DNA of 64,000 nucleotides, from the NCBI GenBank assembly GCA_001898625.1, contig MKUP01000027.1, positions 62,001 through 126,000 of the forward strand. Reading direction: 5' to 3'. Under the pieces are notes generated by a model. That model saw nothing but the letters and a program-made list of their open reading frames with translations, was not told where the DNA came from and made no database searches. The stretch's first letter is position 1; the number at the start of each line of letters is the position of its first letter. The DNA comes from Burkholderiales bacterium 67-32 (GTDB taxonomy: Bacteria > Pseudomonadota > Gammaproteobacteria > Burkholderiales > Burkholderiaceae_B). The translations under genes and the position numbers were made by a program. This document shows positions 62,824 through 64,000 of the stretch, piece by piece.

Positions 62824-63524
62824 TCGCCCCGTTCGTAGCCCTCGGTCGCCTTCCAGGGGAGGGCGGCCGGCGCGGGCACGGCGGTGGCCGTGATCCGGTT
62901 GACCGACAGGCCGTGCGGCCCGCGGGTCTCCACGCGGCGGGCGTACTGCCCCTTCACGTCCCAGTCCACGGTGATCAGCGATTCGCCGCGCGCCAGCCGA
63001 TAACGCTGTACGCCCTTGGCGGGCGCGCCGTCGGGCTGCATGCGCTTCAGGCTGGCCGGATCGACCACCCCGTAGGTGATGTCCCAGGACCCGTTGTAGC
63101 CGACGTTGCCGTAGTTGGCCTCGTCGATCTCGAGCACCTTGCGCTGCTTGCGCAGCACCATGCGCACGTCCACCTTGCCGGCGGCGTCCCGCTGCAGCCA
63201 CAGGGGCGAGCCCACCGTGTCGGCGTGGGCATGGCCGGCGTGCGGCTCGGGTCCGCCCTGCTCGTGCGCTTCGTGGCCGTGTTCGTCGCTGGCGCGCAGC
63301 GTGGCGGGGAAGTCCCGCTCGATCCACACCGTTCCCGCGCGGCGCACCATCAGGTCGGCGTAGCGGCTTTCCCGCTGCACGCCATCACGGCCGGTGGACG
63401 AGGCGTAGCGCTCGATGCGCAGGTTCAGGTCGGGCGCCGCCTGGGCCGGCTGCGCCGTCGCCTGTTGGGCGACGGCGGGGCCCAGGGGCAGCAGGGCCGC
63501 GAGGCACCAAGCCATCCGTTTCAT
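62802..63524 (-). CDS. Secreted protein of unknown function with a His-rich insert
   Basis: A 240-residue protein with a signal peptide (about 1-20, ending GPAVAQ). The centre holds DEHGHEAHEQGGPEPHAGHA (about 95-114), seven His in some 30 residues, which may bind Zn, Cu or Ni. Downstream segments such as YGNVGYNGSWDITYGVVD look like a beta-rich fold I do not recognise. GGGAG 7 bases before ATG 63,524 supports the start. It lies 20 bases after an alkaline phosphatase gene on the same strand and overlaps the lipoprotein gene's end by 22 bases. Confidence 0.75.
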   Translation of the reverse strand: MKRMAWCLAALLPLGPAVAQQATAQPAQAAPDLNLRIERYASSTGRDGVQRESRYADLMVRRAGTVWIERDFPATLRASDEHGHEAHEQGGPEPHAGHAHADTVGSPLWLQRDAAGKVDVRMVLRKQRKVLEIDEANYGNVGYNGSWDITYGVVDPASLKRMQPDGAPAKGVQRYRLARGESLITVDWDVKGQYARRVETRGPHGLSVNRITATAVPAPAALPWKATEGYERGDYSDLLD

Positions 63525-63544
63525 CGCAGACTCCCGCCCGTGCA

Positions 63545-64000
63545 TCACAGACCGGCCGCTTCGCGGACCTTGCCGAACACCTTGGTGTTGTCCAGCGTGC
63601 CCTTGAAGACCTTCGAGCCGGCGCCGCCCGCGAACAGCATCACGTCGCCGCCGCCGTGGGTCTCGGCACCAGGCGTGCCCAGCACGATGCCCACTTCCTG
63701 CAGGAAGTTGTCGTCGAAGGTGTTGACGCCGCTCAGGTCGTCGCGCGAGGCGCCGCGGGCCGGCGCGATCCAGGGTTTGTTGCCGTCTTCCGGGTTGACC
63801 TGGCTGGAGCCACTGCCGTTGGGACGGCCGCCGTTGCCGAACACCAGCGTGGTGTAGGGCTTGCCGTCGGCCGCCAGGGCGGTCTTGTTGTCGCCGTAGC
63901 CCTTGACCGTGCCCAGGATGGGGTTGCCGATCCTGGGGTAGCCGTTGAACGCGATGGCGTGGTCATGGTCGGCCGTGACCACCACCAGCGTGTTCTTCAG
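63545..64000 (-). CDS. Alkaline phosphatase, C-terminal part
   Basis: The last 151 codons of a PhoA-superfamily alkaline phosphatase; the 5' part lies beyond the window. The metal-binding TLVVVTADHDHAIAF is visible near the start, with a late THGGGDVMLFAGGAG segment providing another His ligand, the usual C-terminal end of the family. The periplasmic enzyme releases phosphate from monoesters. The reading frame is open to the window edge. The His-rich protein gene follows and may share its transcript. Confidence 0.9.
   Translation of the reverse strand: MKNTLVVVTADHDHAIAFNGYPRIGNPILGTVKGYGDNKTALAADGKPYTTLVFGNGGRPNGSGSSQVNPEDGNKPWIAPARGASRDDLSGVNTFDDNFLQEVGIVLGTPGAETHGGGDVMLFAGGAGSKVFKGTLDNTKVFGKVREAAGL

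Overview
This is a GC-rich window (roughly two thirds G+C by eye) from a betaproteobacterium of the Alcaligenaceae, most likely Bordetella or a close relative such as Achromobacter. The signs are a lysine/alanine-rich histone H1-like protein, lone Bug-type tripartite tricarboxylate receptors, a classical Gram-negative porin, and blocks rnb / tonB-like / aroE / mtgA, accB-accC-prmA and nrdB-nrdA that I associate with this group. No transposase, integrase, phage gene, tRNA, rRNA or CRISPR array was seen.

Bases 1-27,900 are a catabolic region. It opens with the end of a peptide-type ABC importer, an aldehyde dehydrogenase and a GntR/FCD regulator. Then come a Rieske ferredoxin, a long ACMSD-type amidohydrolase, a D-2-hydroxyacid dehydrogenase and a two-subunit Rieske ring-hydroxylating dioxygenase. 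An SDR/AraC pair, a porin and a single-subunit Rieske oxygenase follow, then a ThDP enzyme with an FAD/2Fe-2S reductase, a glutathione transferase and an FMN alpha-hydroxyacid dehydrogenase. The last part has a Bug receptor, a second FCD regulator, a second single-subunit Rieske oxygenase, and an operon of LigJ-like hydratase, CobW GTPase, LigB-like ring-cleavage dioxygenase and three consecutive RraA/LigK-type aldolases. Read together: a porin and importers bring in an aromatic acid, Rieske oxygenases hydroxylate or demethylate it, LigB opens the ring, and hydratase plus aldolase release central metabolites. The substrate is not identifiable from sequence. Six copies of one 18-bp operator-like motif, core ACWGTATGMGT, lie in five intergenic regions here and suggest one regulon.

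Bases 27,893-32,229 (mgtE, mtgA, aroE, tonB-like) and 38,194 to the end are housekeeping DNA. Between the tonB-like gene and rnb sits a second catabolic module (32,247-38,153): D-2-hydroxyacid dehydrogenase and VOC protein on one strand; Bug receptor, FAD monooxygenase, alpha/beta hydrolase, RidA/2-aminomuconate deaminase-like protein and a GntR regulator on the other.

The right part carries rnb, an esterase, mpl, a TlpA-like thioredoxin, aroQ, accBC, prmA, a PfkB kinase, a SlyB-like lipoprotein, a YggT protein, the repeat-bearing H1 gene, and nrdB/nrdA behind two likely NrdR boxes. It ends with ampD, a CcsA-like protein, ffh, a four-gene MlaE/F/D-type lipid transport operon, a His-rich periplasmic protein and the end of an alkaline phosphatase.
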